A DNA stretch of 64,000 nucleotides from UBA6049 sp965662345 (GCA_965662345.1 CBFIHE010000014.1:5441-69440), one strand, 5' to 3'. Positions 9,397 to 18,521 are shown, counted from the first letter of the stretch. The notes: generated by a model not told the origin, from the sequence alone. A program made the numbers and translations.

Positions 9397-10827
9397 CTAT
9401 TCAATAAGTCCTTTGGCAATGGCGTAAGCCAACCGCACTCCCGCACCTGTACCGCCTGCAGAACGGTAGTCTTTGGCAGCATCTAGGTACGCTGGACCAG
9501 CGATATCTAGGTGAATCCAATCGTAATCTGTAAAGTGATGTAAGAATTTACCTGCTGTGATCGCCCCGCCTTTAGGTCCGCCTAAGTTGCTCATATCAGC
9601 AATATCAGACTTTAGCAATTCATCGTACTCTCTCCAAAACGGTAGCTCCATGATGCGCTCATATACCGCATCTCCTGCTTCTTTTACCAACTCGACCCAC
9701 TCTTCATCTGCAACTTGCGTCATGGCAATTCCAAAATGACTAGTAATGGCTTCTGCAGCACCCGTAAGGGTTGCCATATCAATCACCAACATAGGGTTGT
9801 AGCGTTTGGCATAAACCAACGCATCTGATAAGATGAGTCTTCCTTCAGCATCTGTGTTTTTCACCTCAACGGTAGTTCCGTCTGAAATGGTGATTACATC
9901 ATCTGCTACTAGAGCATTCTTTCCGATGCGGTTATCTGTTGCTGGAATCAATGCAATGGTCCAAACAGGAAGCTCATTCTTAGCAATGGCATAAATACCA
10001 CCTGTTACAGCTGCTCCACCACCCATGTCGCTTTTCATGGTAAGCATGTAACCACCAGGCTTTAAGTTGTTTCCTCCTGTGTCGTACACCACACCTTTAC
10101 CTACTAAAACAAGCGGCTGGTCATTTATGGCATCTTCTGGCTTGTATTCCAAAATATTAAAAGTGGGTGGGTCATCACTCCCTCTATTGACGCCAATCAA
10201 TCCGCCCATTTTTTCGGCTTCAATTTCGGCTTTGCCTAATACAGTTACATTGTATCCTGCTTTTTTGCCGCCTTCTTGCATGGCTTTGCTAAAAGCTTCT
10301 GCGTTTAGGGTTATAACAGGTTCGTTTACCAAGTTACGCGCCATGTAAACAGCCTCGCACACATTGGTGAGCTCTTCTAAATCTATATCAGCCAATTCAC
10401 TCTTTACGTTGAGTGCTTTGAGTGTGTTTTCTTCTGGCTTGCTTTTGAAAGCGTTGTATTTATAGTTCGCCAATACGACTCCCTCTAAGAAGGGAAGTGC
10501 AAAATCTGTAAGCGCATTGGGAATGGTAACATTTCCTTCAACTGTCTTTTCTGTATTTAAGATTCCTGTTACTTGAGCACCTAACCTACGGGCGTCTTCT
10601 GCTGCGTTACCTGGTGTTTCATCTAACTTGTTTAGCAATACAACCACTGCAAAATCATTGCCTTGGGCGTAGGTAGATACGCTGTTGGCACTAGCATCGG
10701 CTTTTGCCCTAAAAGACTTGGTTTCTGTAATCCAGGTGGGTACAACGTTTGTGTTTTCTTTATCAACCAAAAACACCAAAGAGCCTGAATCGGCTCCTTG
10801 ATGTACATGTAATTTCATTGTTTCCAT
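9397..10827 (-). CDS. pepA: Leucyl aminopeptidase, M17 family
   Basis: Cytosolic hexameric zinc/manganese aminopeptidase, 476 residues, removing N-terminal residues from peptides. All expected active-site positions are present with the spacing of E. coli PepA: Lys244 and Asp249 in GKGVVYDTGG, catalytic Lys256, Asp267 in MKSDMGG, Asp326 and Glu328 with Arg330 in the signature NTDAEGRL (324-331). The N-terminal domain (1-165) is divergent as usual. The site motif reads DTGGNNLKPGG rather than the common DSGGISLKP. Either ATG at 10827 or the one three codons later could be used. The upstream ALDH gene ends 6 nt before it on the same strand, so the two are probably co-transcribed. Confidence 0.92.
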   Translation of the reverse strand: METMKLHVHQGADSGSLVFLVDKENTNVVPTWITETKSFRAKADASANSVSTYAQGNDFAVVVLLNKLDETPGNAAEDARRLGAQVTGILNTEKTVEGNVTIPNALTDFALPFLEGVVLANYKYNAFKSKPEENTLKALNVKSELADIDLEELTNVCEAVYMARNLVNEPVITLNAEAFSKAMQEGGKKAGYNVTVLGKAEIEAEKMGGLIGVNRGSDDPPTFNILEYKPEDAINDQPLVLVGKGVVYDTGGNNLKPGGYMLTMKSDMGGGAAVTGGIYAIAKNELPVWTIALIPATDNRIGKNALVADDVITISDGTTVEVKNTDAEGRLILSDALVYAKRYNPMLVIDMATLTGAAEAITSHFGIAMTQVADEEWVELVKEAGDAVYERIMELPFWREYDELLKSDIADMSNLGGPKGGAITAGKFLHHFTDYDWIHLDIAGPAYLDAAKDYRSAGGTGAGVRLAYAIAKGLIE

Positions 10828-10833
10828 GTGTGT

Positions 10834-12378
10834 TTAAATATCAAATTTGATTCCTTGCGCTAACGGTAAATCCGTAGAATAGTTCAAGGTATTTGTTTGT
10901 CTGCGCATGTACGCTTTCCAAGCATCTGAGCCTGACTCGCGACCACCGCCTGTTTCTTTCTCGCCTCCAAATGCACCACCAATCTCTGCTCCAGAAGTAC
11001 CTATATTTACATTGGCAATTCCGCAATCTGAGCCTGCTGCTGAGATGAATTTGTGGGCATCTCGCATTGAGTTGGTCATTATGGCAGATGATAGACCTTG
11101 AACCACTCCATTTTGAATGGCAAGTGCATCATCAACACCTCCTGTATACTTGATCAAATATAAAATTGGCGCAAAAGTTTCATCTTGAACTATTTCATAT
11201 TCGTTCTTAGCTTCTATGATACACGGCTTCACGTAGCAACCGCTTTCGTATCCTTCTCCTGATAATACACCGCCTTCTACAATTACGTTTCCACCTTCTG
11301 CTTTTGCCTTGGCAATTGCATTTGTGTAGTTACTTACGGCATCGGTGTCTATGAGTGGACCAACGTGATTATTCTCATCTAGTGGGTTACCTATACTCAG
11401 TTGATCGTAGGCTTTAACAACAGCATTCTTCACTTCATCGTACACATCTTCATGAACAATGAGCCTTCTGGTAGAAGTACAGCGTTGCCCTGCTGTTCCT
11501 ACAGCTCCAAACACAGCTCCAATTACGGTCATGCGTAGGTCTGCATCTGGGGTAACGATTATCGCGTTGTTTCCACCCAACTCAAGAATAGATTTGCCAA
11601 GGCGCTCAGCCACTTTTGCACCAACTATTTTACCCATGCGGATAGAGCCTGTGGCAGAAACTAGAGGTACACGTTTATCGGTAGTCATCATTTCGCCCAC
11701 CTTGTAATCTCCATTTACCAAGCAAGAAATACCTTCTGGCAAATTATTTTCTTTCAATACCTCAGCAATAATGTTTTGGCAAGCTACTCCACAAAGTGGT
11801 GCTTTTTCACTGGGTTTCCAAACACAAACATCACCACAAACCCAGGCAAGAGCGGTATTCCAACTCCAAACCGCTACTGGAAAGTTAAAGGCAGATATGA
11901 TACCAACTACTCCCATTGGATGCCACTGTTCTTGCATGTGGTGCATTTCGCGCTCAGACTTAATGGTGAGTCCGTAAAGCTGACGAGACAAACCAACTGC
12001 AAAATCGCAGATATCTATCATTTCTTGCACTTCACCCCAACCTTCTTGAAGCGACTTACCCATTTCATAAGAAACTAATCTTCCCAGGGCATCTTTTTTC
12101 TCGCGAAGCTTTTCTCCGAATTGGCGAACAATCTCTCCACGTTTGGGTGCAGGAACTTCTCTCCACGTTAGAAATGCCTCTTGAGCGGTTACAATAACTT
12201 TTTCGTAATCTACTGCTGTGGTGGTAGTTACCTTACCTATGGCTTCTCCTGAAACGGGTGTGTAAGAAGTAATGCTCTCTCCTGATCCAAAGCTTTTCAA
12301 GCCTGTTGAGGTTCCTTGGTTTTCTGCTACTAAGCCCAATGTTTGAAAGGCTTGGCTCATTCCATAATTTTCTGACAT
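10834..12378 (-). CDS. Aldehyde dehydrogenase, ALDH7 (alpha-aminoadipate semialdehyde) type
   Basis: 514 residues, NAD(P)-dependent. Catalytic Cys300 lies in GTAGQRCTSTRR, the general-base Glu266 in LELGGNN, the substrate-activating Asn165 in ISAFNFPVA. The C-terminal part NVNIGTSGAEIGGAFGGEKE and the end region RRQTNTLNYS are hallmarks of the ALDH7 (antiquitin/AmaB) branch, which oxidises alpha-aminoadipic semialdehyde in lysine breakdown; some members serve in osmolyte or aldehyde detoxification. The substrate is inferred from the subfamily only; no other lysine-catabolism gene is in the window. A -7 box lies 34-41 nt upstream of the start, and pepA follows 6 nt downstream. Confidence 0.9.
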   Translation of the reverse strand: MSENYGMSQAFQTLGLVAENQGTSTGLKSFGSGESITSYTPVSGEAIGKVTTTTAVDYEKVIVTAQEAFLTWREVPAPKRGEIVRQFGEKLREKKDALGRLVSYEMGKSLQEGWGEVQEMIDICDFAVGLSRQLYGLTIKSEREMHHMQEQWHPMGVVGIISAFNFPVAVWSWNTALAWVCGDVCVWKPSEKAPLCGVACQNIIAEVLKENNLPEGISCLVNGDYKVGEMMTTDKRVPLVSATGSIRMGKIVGAKVAERLGKSILELGGNNAIIVTPDADLRMTVIGAVFGAVGTAGQRCTSTRRLIVHEDVYDEVKNAVVKAYDQLSIGNPLDENNHVGPLIDTDAVSNYTNAIAKAKAEGGNVIVEGGVLSGEGYESGCYVKPCIIEAKNEYEIVQDETFAPILYLIKYTGGVDDALAIQNGVVQGLSSAIMTNSMRDAHKFISAAGSDCGIANVNIGTSGAEIGGAFGGEKETGGGRESGSDAWKAYMRRQTNTLNYSTDLPLAQGIKFDI

Positions 12379-12411
12379 AATCTATTTTTTGGTCAAATTC
12401 TATTCAAAGAC

Positions 12412-12419
12412 CAAAGTTA
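12412..12419 (-). promoter_or_regulatory. Bacteroidota-type -7 promoter box for the ALDH gene
   Basis: Reads TAACTTTG on the minus strand, a full match to TANNTTTG, 34 nt upstream of the ALDH start codon. No clear TTG was found 17-21 nt further upstream, so only the -7 half is supported. Confidence 0.4.
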
Positions 12420-12444
12420 GAAATACAAGAAGGGTAACGTTGGT

Positions 12445-12837
12445 TTATTCGGGTAGATTTAACTCCCTGTTGATGGTTTCTATCAACACATCGCGTTTGA
12501 TAGGCTTGGAGAGGTATCCAGTAAAGCCAGCATCTAAAAAACGTTCTTTATCGCCATTGAGGGCATAGGCGGTGGCGGCTATAATAGGGGTATCATCGTA
12601 ATTACCAGTGGCTCTTAATCTGTGCATTACTTCAGTCCCATCCAATTCTTCATCGCCCAGGTTTATATCCATTAGAATTACATCAAACTGTGTGTTGTTA
12701 GCTTTTTCAAGAGCTTCAACGCCATCTTCTGCTACTTCAACATTAAAAACCGTGTCTAGAAACTTTTTAATGATAAAGCCATTTATGTGGTCATCTTCTA
12801 CCACTAAAATGTTAACCGGGTTGGATACCATAGTCAT
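12445..12837 (-). CDS. Single-domain response regulator (receiver only)
   Basis: 130-residue CheY-like receiver without an output domain. Acidic pocket Asp15-Asp16 (VVEDDH), phospho-acceptor Asp57 in ILMDINL, the Thr/Ala switch region (IIAATAYA) and Lys111 in YLSKPI are all present. The spelling, especially MDINLGDEELDGTEVMHRLR and GDKERFLDAGFTGYLSKPI, is that of receiver domains normally fused to hybrid histidine kinases, so it may take phosphate from a kinase encoded elsewhere; the kinase at 15.3-17.7 kb has its own divergent partner. Transcribed separately from the ALDH gene, with 66 nt between. Confidence 0.88.
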   Translation of the reverse strand: MTMVSNPVNILVVEDDHINGFIIKKFLDTVFNVEVAEDGVEALEKANNTQFDVILMDINLGDEELDGTEVMHRLRATGNYDDTPIIAATAYALNGDKERFLDAGFTGYLSKPIKRDVLIETINRELNLPE

Positions 12838-12918
12838 AAATGTAGGTGTTTGTTTTAGTTTATTGGCTTATTTAGAGATATCCTTTGCGAGATATGCGCT
12901 CGTCTATATAGCAAGGGT

Positions 12919-12926
12919 TACCTTTG
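12919..12926 (+). promoter_or_regulatory. -7 promoter box for the WcaJ-type transferase gene
   Basis: TACCTTTG, a full match to TANNTTTG, ends 12 nt before the ATG at 12938, which would leave a very short leader of about 5 nt. No convincing -33 TTG at the standard distance. Confidence 0.4.
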
Positions 12927-12937
12927 TGCATAGCCTT

Positions 12938-14332
12938 ATGAAAAATAGGTATTCTGGATTTACGTCTTTTCTTCTTTTAGCTGGCGATTTAACCTTGCTC
13001 AACTTATGGGTTGTTCTGGCAGGGCTTATACGTTTTCAAGAAGAATTATTATTTGAGTTTTCTCAAGAATACTATAAGACCCTATTCGTTACCCTTAACC
13101 TTGTTTGGCTCGTAGTTACGTTCGCTTTTAACAGCTACTCATTTCTCAGGGGAAACAGCTGGGTTAGTATCATTAGAAAAACCTTAAACGCCCTCTTCTT
13201 TCATTTTCTGTTCATAGCTGCCTTCATTGTTTTCTTAAAAGGGTACAATTTTTCAAGGCTCTACATTAGTTACTTATACGGTGGCTTTTTAGTTTCTGTT
13301 GTTCTATGGCGAACACTTTTTAACGTCTTATTGAGGTATTACAGAAAAAAAGGGTTCAACTATCGTGTTGTTGCTCTTGTTGGTGATGGACCACTTTTGG
13401 TTCGATTCTTCAAAGAAATTATATCCAACAAAGATTTTGGGTATCGTTTATTGGGGCATTTTGGGGTAAAGCCGATGGAGAAGTTGAACTATTTGGGAAC
13501 CTTAGAAGATTTAGAGGCCCTACCCAAGGCCAAACTACCCGATGTGGTTTTCTGTAGCTACATTGCCCAAGATGAAAGAATTAAAGAGCTCTCTACTTTT
13601 TGTGATCGTCATATGATTAGGTTCCGTTACATTCCTAACCTACAAGGTTTAGGTGCTAGGCGCTACTCCGTTGAATTTATGGAAAGCACTCCTGTTCTGG
13701 TTGAACGGCCAGAGCCACTACAATCTTTCTTTAATCAGCTGATAAAGGGAACGTTTGATTCATTCATTTCACTATGTGTAGTACTCTTCATTTTCCCTTG
13801 GTTTATACCTCTTATTGCTCTGCTAATCAAGATAGATAGCAAGGGGCCTATTTTCTTTATACAACAACGGTCTGGGTTAAGGAATGAAGTAATTAAGTGC
13901 ATAAAGTTTCGCACTATGTACCACGACTCCAAGGTAACTAGTAAGCGCAAACTACAAGCTGTGGAGGGCGATGAGCGAATTACGCCAATGGGTGCCTTTT
14001 TGCGTAAAACCAACCTAGATGAAATGCCACAGTTCTTTAATGTTTTGCGTGGAGAAATGAGCGTAGTTGGACCAAGACCTCACATGTTGGCGCATACCAA
14101 AATGTACTCCAAACTTGTTGACCAATTCATGGTAAGACACCTCATTAAACCAGGTATTACTGGGCTTGCCCAAGTAAACGGATACCGTGGTGAAACCAAA
14201 ACCACAGAAGACATGGAAAACCGCGTAAAATATGATGTGTTATATCTTGAGAACTGGTCTGTTCTGCTTGACATCAAAATAGTTGTGAAGACTATACTTA
14301 ATATGATAAAAGGCGATGATAATGCCCATTAA
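12938..14332 (+). CDS. Undecaprenyl-phosphate sugar phosphotransferase, WcaJ type
   Basis: Membrane enzyme starting exopolysaccharide or O-glycan repeat synthesis by moving a sugar-1-phosphate (typically glucose or galactose) to undecaprenyl phosphate. 464 residues from ATG 12938; the open frame extends 330 nt upstream but only over the antisense of the receiver gene. Order: four hydrophobic segments (about 8-125), a CoA-binding-like Rossmann part (VVALVGDG, about 145-250), a further membrane hairpin, then the catalytic sugar transferase domain with KGPIFFIQQRSG, KFRTM, RKTNLDEMPQFFNVLRG, VGPRPH and the KPGITGLAQVNGYRGET end. Length and order match the WcaJ/PglC-long group. No polysaccharide export genes are adjacent; the glycosyltransferase run at 0.7-4.3 kb is the nearest related cluster. 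Confidence 0.9.
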   Translation: MKNRYSGFTSFLLLAGDLTLLNLWVVLAGLIRFQEELLFEFSQEYYKTLFVTLNLVWLVVTFAFNSYSFLRGNSWVSIIRKTLNALFFHFLFIAAFIVFLKGYNFSRLYISYLYGGFLVSVVLWRTLFNVLLRYYRKKGFNYRVVALVGDGPLLVRFFKEIISNKDFGYRLLGHFGVKPMEKLNYLGTLEDLEALPKAKLPDVVFCSYIAQDERIKELSTFCDRHMIRFRYIPNLQGLGARRYSVEFMESTPVLVERPEPLQSFFNQLIKGTFDSFISLCVVLFIFPWFIPLIALLIKIDSKGPIFFIQQRSGLRNEVIKCIKFRTMYHDSKVTSKRKLQAVEGDERITPMGAFLRKTNLDEMPQFFNVLRGEMSVVGPRPHMLAHTKMYSKLVDQFMVRHLIKPGITGLAQVNGYRGETKTTEDMENRVKYDVLYLENWSVLLDIKIVVKTILNMIKGDDNAH

Positions 14333-14333
14333 A

Positions 14334-14365
14334 TTGAACAATACTGCCTACAGGGTGTATATTCG
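14334..14365 (+). promoter_or_regulatory. Probable promoter of the DUF2911 gene
   Basis: TTG at 14334-14336 and TATATTCG at 14358-14365 are separated by 21 nt; the second box differs from TANNTTTG at one position. A start of transcription near 14371 would give a leader of under 20 nt before ATG 14389. Confidence 0.4.
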
Positions 14366-14388
14366 TTCGTAAATCAACAATACATACC

Positions 14389-15237
14389 ATGAAAAAAACT
14401 GTTTTTGTATTTGCACTAGCCGCTGCAACTTGGAGCACTCAAGCTAATGCCCAAGACCTACCATTACCTTCACCTTCTGCAGAGGTAGAACAAACAATTG
14501 GCCTTACAGAGGTTGAGGTAGAATACCACAGACCTGGAGCTAAAGAGCGCAACGTTTGGGGTGATTTGGTTCCTTATGGAAAGCTTTGGAGAACTGGAGC
14601 CAACAAGAATACTGTAATTGAGTTCAGTACAAAAGCCTCCATTGCTGGTCAATCAGTAGAAGCGGGTAAATACTCCCTATTCTTAAACCCTAATGAGAAT
14701 GAGGCAGAGTTATTTTTAAATACAGAAACCGAAGGATGGGGTACTGGTAAGTTCCAAGATTCTAACACGGTTTTAAGCGCATCTGTAGAAGTTCAGCAAG
14801 CCAAAGGTTATACAGAAACCATGTTGTTCTACTTTGATAATGTTACCTATGGAACTGCAGATCTAATTTTAACTTGGGCAGATCGTAAGATCGTTATTCC
14901 TATTGAGGTTGATTATGTTTCTGAATCATTGAAAAACATTGAAAAAGCCATCAAAGAAGATAGAGAGAACTTTAGGGTATACAACAATGCTGCTTCTTTT
15001 TATGTGGATAACAACTTAGATCCAGCAGCAGCGGTGAAATATGCGCGCACCTCTGTTGAGTTGGAAGAAAAGTTCTGGAATGTTAAGACGCTTTCAGAAG
15101 CATTGGCAGCAAACGAAGAATACAAGGAAGCTGTTAAGGTTGCTGAAAAGTCATTGAAAATGTCTGAAGAAGCAGAGTATGAGCCCTATATAAAGGCTAA
15201 CACTGCAAATATTGAGAAATGGAAAAAGATGAAGTAA
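14389..15237 (+). CDS. DUF2911 secreted protein with C-terminal TPR-like region
   Basis: 282 residues. Signal peptide to about residue 21 (TQANAQ), then the DUF2911 domain (about 25-180) with its usual opening SAEVEQTIGLTEVEVEYHRP, the block RNVWGDLVPYGKLWRTGAN and SVEAGKYSLFLNP. The last 90 residues are helical pairs (YVSESLKNIEKAIKEDRENF, then YNNAASFYVDNN) resembling tetratricopeptide repeats. DUF2911 proteins are periplasmic or secreted in Bacteroidota and have no proven activity. The gene ends 29 nt before a strong terminator. Confidence 0.88.
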   Translation: MKKTVFVFALAAATWSTQANAQDLPLPSPSAEVEQTIGLTEVEVEYHRPGAKERNVWGDLVPYGKLWRTGANKNTVIEFSTKASIAGQSVEAGKYSLFLNPNENEAELFLNTETEGWGTGKFQDSNTVLSASVEVQQAKGYTETMLFYFDNVTYGTADLILTWADRKIVIPIEVDYVSESLKNIEKAIKEDRENFRVYNNAASFYVDNNLDPAAAVKYARTSVELEEKFWNVKTLSEALAANEEYKEAVKVAEKSLKMSEEAEYEPYIKANTANIEKWKKMK

Positions 15238-15266
15238 GTAGTCTTTGTTACATTGAATAAAACAAG

Positions 15267-15297
15267 AGCCGATTTCGTTATGAAGTCGGCTTTTTTT
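15267..15297 (+). terminator. Rho-independent terminator after the DUF2911 gene
   Basis: A 10-bp stem (AGCCGATTTC at 15267-15276 with GAAGTCGGCT at 15282-15291, one G-U pair), loop GTTAT, then seven T. The TTA in the loop (15278-15280) is the TAA stop of the convergent histidine kinase on the other strand. Confidence 0.85.
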
Positions 15298-17689
15298 GTT
15301 CTAGAGGTAGTTGAACCTTTATGCTAGTTCCTTGGTTCTCTGCGCTGGCAACCTCTACAGTACCACCATGCATCTCTGTAAACTCTTTTACGATTACAAG
15401 CCCTAAACCTGTTCCTTGCAACTGTATTACATTCTTAGCTCTGAAAAAAGACTCAAAAAGTTGATGTTGTTCATCTTCGGGAATTCCAACACCGTAGTCT
15501 TTTACTTCTAGACACACGTTGGTTTCAGTAAATGAAATTGTAAGCTCTGGGTTAGGAGCACCCTCAGAATACTTAAACGCATTGGTTATAACATTACTCA
15601 AAATATGACCTAAAAGGCTTACGTCTAATGTGGCTTTTTCACGACTGCCTTTTACCTCAACATTCACAAACCTGCCGTCTTCTCTGTTTAAAAAGTTTTG
15701 CTCCAAAAAGTCCATGCAAAAAGCTACAACATCTGCCTCAACAGGCTCAAATGGCATTTTCTTCGCCTCAGTTTTACCTAAAATAAGTACATCATTCATC
15801 ATCTCTGTGAGTCGATCAATCTGATTCCTCACTTTACCTAAATGCCTACCTAAAGAGCCTTGGAGCGCTGGCATAGCTTCCTCTACATACATGTCTAGTA
15901 AATCAACACTAGACTTTATACTAGCAAGCGGAGTTCTAAACTCATGAGAAGCCATAGAAATAAATGTAGAGCGCAGTTTATTAAGCTCTTTTTCCTTGAG
16001 TAGAGCTTTTTCTATTTCTTCTTCTGCCGCCTTTCTGGCGGAAATATCACGAGATACACTCAGTAGAGAATCTAACTCACCATTTTTAATGATTGGCTGA
16101 ACTGCTGTTTCAAGCCAAATGGGTGTTCCATCGGCTTTATCAATACTCACGCGAACTGTATCGTTTAGCAGGTTGCCATTTATCATTGGGTGAAGCAAGG
16201 TGTTAGTGACTTCATCTCTGGCTGCATCACTCATTAAACCTCCTGGGTCTAACCCTATCATGTCTTTTTGATCATAACCTAAGAGGTTTTTACAAGAAGG
16301 AGAAACGTAGGTTAAGCAGCCTTCTGTATCGTGCATACAAACAAGCTCTGTCATGTTCTCACTCATCAACCTAAAGCGCTCCTCACTCTCTTTAAGTGCC
16401 AGTTGAACTTGTTTCTGCGCGTGTATATTCACTAATGTACCCGACCTTTCAAATCCATCTGGTGTATTTCTTATCATGGCATTCACCCATCTAAAATCTC
16501 CACGGGCATGTAAAATTCTAAACTCAATGTTTGATGAATGTGTAGAGTCTTGGTGTGCTGAAAGCTTGTTTGTTACTCGCTCTCTATCTGCGGGGTGTAC
16601 AAAATCTATTAATGGCTTTTCCAATGAAAGAAAGACATCGAAGCCCGTAACTTCTTGCCAAGCTTTATTCAAAAAAGTTAATCCATAATTTTCATCAATC
16701 TTGAAGATCACATCTTGCAAGGTTTCAACTAGTCTCTTGTATTCTTCTTCTGCCTTCTTTAAGGAACTTTGATAGGTGGTTCTTGCAGTTATATCATAAT
16801 TTGAGGCCTTTAACATTACAGGCCAACCGTGTGAATCTCTCTCTATGGTTGCGCGGGTTTGGAACCATCTATACCTATCCGTTGCTGCTTTTATTCTGTA
16901 TTCAGACAACAGTTTTTTCACCTTATTATCGGTAAATGGATCTAAGTCTTGTAAGACTCGTTTTCTGTCTTCTGGGTGAATCAATTGTTCAAACCATACG
17001 GGAGAAGCTATGACATCTTTAGAAGAGTATCCCAACATAGAGCACCATCCTTTGCTAAAATCAATAGCATTCTCTTTCAGATTCATGGTCCACTCTCCCC
17101 TATCCGCAGACTCCTCAGCAATTCGCAGTTGTTTATCTAATTCATCTCGTTCAAGCTGCAAACTTTCTCGTTCAAAGATCAAAGTAAGCAGACTCCCTAA
17201 AAAAGACATCCGTTCCACATCCTCATCACTCCAAACTCTAGGGAGCTTGCAATCATCAAAACCAATAAAACCAAAAAGTTCTTCTTCTTTAAAAATAGGC
17301 GCAAAAAGCACACTGCGTACTCCTTGTGATTCTAAAATATCTCGTAGCTGCTCATTTGGATTGCTATCAGATATGCATTGGAATACCTCTCCCTTACTCA
17401 ACGCATCTATGATTTCATGCATAAAGGTCATTTCCAGGTTTTGAAGATCTGGGTTGTCGATCTGAGGCTGAACACCTTTCTCTACCCATTCGCTCCACTG
17501 GCTAGCATACCATGTATCTTCTGACTTTGAAAGTCTGAAAAAATAAACCCTGTCTGGTGAGTAAGCCTTCCCCAAAAGAGCTAGCATTTTAGATAGAATA
17601 ACACGGGTAGAATCACTACTGGTAAGTATTTTTGATAGCCCTTTAAGTAATTGGGACTGTTCTTTCACTTTTGTGCCCGTAATGCTCAT
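15278..17689 (-). CDS. Soluble sensor histidine kinase with GAF and three PAS domains
   Basis: 803 residues without membrane segments, so a cytoplasmic sensor. Order: GAF domain (about 20-175), PAS1 (about 195-305, with a PAC-like tail), PAS2 (315-430), PAS3 (435-555), dimerisation/phospho-acceptor domain with His582 in MASHEFRTPL, and an ATPase domain (about 690-800) with NVITNAFKYS (N box), DYGVGIPE (G1) and GTGLGLVIVKEF (G2). The divergent gene at 17757, a REC-AraC regulator, is the likely partner; the two start codons are 67 nt apart. The signal is unknown; the PAS domains show no obvious haem or flavin motif. The stop codon lies inside the loop of the opposing terminator. Confidence 0.93.
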   Translation of the reverse strand: MSITGTKVKEQSQLLKGLSKILTSSDSTRVILSKMLALLGKAYSPDRVYFFRLSKSEDTWYASQWSEWVEKGVQPQIDNPDLQNLEMTFMHEIIDALSKGEVFQCISDSNPNEQLRDILESQGVRSVLFAPIFKEEELFGFIGFDDCKLPRVWSDEDVERMSFLGSLLTLIFERESLQLERDELDKQLRIAEESADRGEWTMNLKENAIDFSKGWCSMLGYSSKDVIASPVWFEQLIHPEDRKRVLQDLDPFTDNKVKKLLSEYRIKAATDRYRWFQTRATIERDSHGWPVMLKASNYDITARTTYQSSLKKAEEEYKRLVETLQDVIFKIDENYGLTFLNKAWQEVTGFDVFLSLEKPLIDFVHPADRERVTNKLSAHQDSTHSSNIEFRILHARGDFRWVNAMIRNTPDGFERSGTLVNIHAQKQVQLALKESEERFRLMSENMTELVCMHDTEGCLTYVSPSCKNLLGYDQKDMIGLDPGGLMSDAARDEVTNTLLHPMINGNLLNDTVRVSIDKADGTPIWLETAVQPIIKNGELDSLLSVSRDISARKAAEEEIEKALLKEKELNKLRSTFISMASHEFRTPLASIKSSVDLLDMYVEEAMPALQGSLGRHLGKVRNQIDRLTEMMNDVLILGKTEAKKMPFEPVEADVVAFCMDFLEQNFLNREDGRFVNVEVKGSREKATLDVSLLGHILSNVITNAFKYSEGAPNPELTISFTETNVCLEVKDYGVGIPEDEQHQLFESFFRAKNVIQLQGTGLGLVIVKEFTEMHGGTVEVASAENQGTSIKVQLPLEQKKPTS

Positions 17690-17711
17690 GGAAAACTCCT
17701 TGTTTCTAACC

Positions 17712-17719
17712 TATATTTG
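17712..17719 (+). promoter_or_regulatory. -7 promoter box for the REC-AraC regulator
   Basis: TATATTTG, a full match to TANNTTTG, 37 nt upstream of the GTG start, within the short divergent intergenic region. The upstream -33 position falls in the kinase gene and shows no clear TTG. Confidence 0.4.
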
Positions 17720-17756
17720 TCAAAGGTAAAACAGAGACAACGTAAATCATTGATTC

Positions 17757-18500
17757 GTGGAACAAGTACTAGTTATTGAAGACGATATTAATGTTCGTGA
17801 GAACATTGCTGAGGTTTTAAGATTTAAAGGTTTTGATGTATCCGTAGCAATGGATGGAGCCATTGGATTAAGTAAGCTCAAAGACCAGCGGTTCGATTTA
17901 GTAATTAGTGATATTATGATGCCAGGAATTGACGGGTACCAAGTACTTCAACGCATCAAGAAAAACCCAGCTACCTCTCAAATACCTGTGATTCTATTGA
18001 CGGCAAAAACCATGATTGAGTCGAAAATAGAAGGCTTGGAATACGGAGCAGATGACTACATTACCAAGCCATTCAATGCAAAAGAGCTTGCGGCTAGGGT
18101 TAATAACCTTATTGATACGCGTAAAATGCTCAAGGTTAAAACCCTAATGGAAAAACCAAGGAGGGATATTGAGTCTGTTGAAGATACTTTTATCCGCGAC
18201 TTACTAGATATTTTTGCCACCAATCTAGAAAACTCCCATTTTGTGATTGAGGATGTTGTTCCACTAGTTGGGCTAAGTAAATCTACGGTACAACGCAAAG
18301 TAAAACGATACACTGATAAGACTTTTAATCAACTGTTAAGAGAGTTTCGTTTGGAACAAGCAAAATCAATGATGGAGAGAAAGGGTGGAAACATTTCTGA
18401 AATAGCCTTCAAAACAGGCTTTAACAGTGTTTCATATTTTTCTTTCTCGTTTAAGAATTACTTTGGATACTCACCAACAAAAGAGCCTGTTGAGAAGTAA
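17757..18500 (+). CDS. Response regulator with AraC-type DNA-binding output
   Basis: 247 residues. Receiver domain (3-120): Asp9-Asp10, phospho-acceptor Asp52 in ISDIMMPG, Thr82 and Lys104 in YITKPF. After a linker, an AraC-family double helix-turn-helix (about 145-245) with FRLEQAKSMMERKGGNISEI and AFKTGFNSVSYFSFSFKNYF. It starts with GTG at 17757, forced because an in-frame TGA sits directly before it and the receiver's first strand follows at once. As the divergent neighbour of the GAF/PAS kinase it is the likely phosphorylation target and transcription output of that system; self-regulation through the shared 67-nt intergenic region is plausible. Confidence 0.92.
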   Translation: MEQVLVIEDDINVRENIAEVLRFKGFDVSVAMDGAIGLSKLKDQRFDLVISDIMMPGIDGYQVLQRIKKNPATSQIPVILLTAKTMIESKIEGLEYGADDYITKPFNAKELAARVNNLIDTRKMLKVKTLMEKPRRDIESVEDTFIRDLLDIFATNLENSHFVIEDVVPLVGLSKSTVQRKVKRYTDKTFNQLLREFRLEQAKSMMERKGGNISEIAFKTGFNSVSYFSFSFKNYFGYSPTKEPVEK

Positions 18501-18521
18501 AAAAGCCGCAATTAGCGACTT
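18497..18521 (-). terminator. Terminator of the 57-residue protein gene
   Basis: On the minus strand a 7-bp stem AAGTCGC/GCGGCTT (one G-T pair), loop TAATT, followed by a T run. The loop contains the TAA stop codon (18512-18514) of the gene it terminates. Confidence 0.6.

Noticed and set aside
12608..12937. N-terminal extension of the WcaJ-type transferase by 110 codons
   Set aside because: It runs antisense through the receiver gene; the conserved protein begins at ATG 12938.
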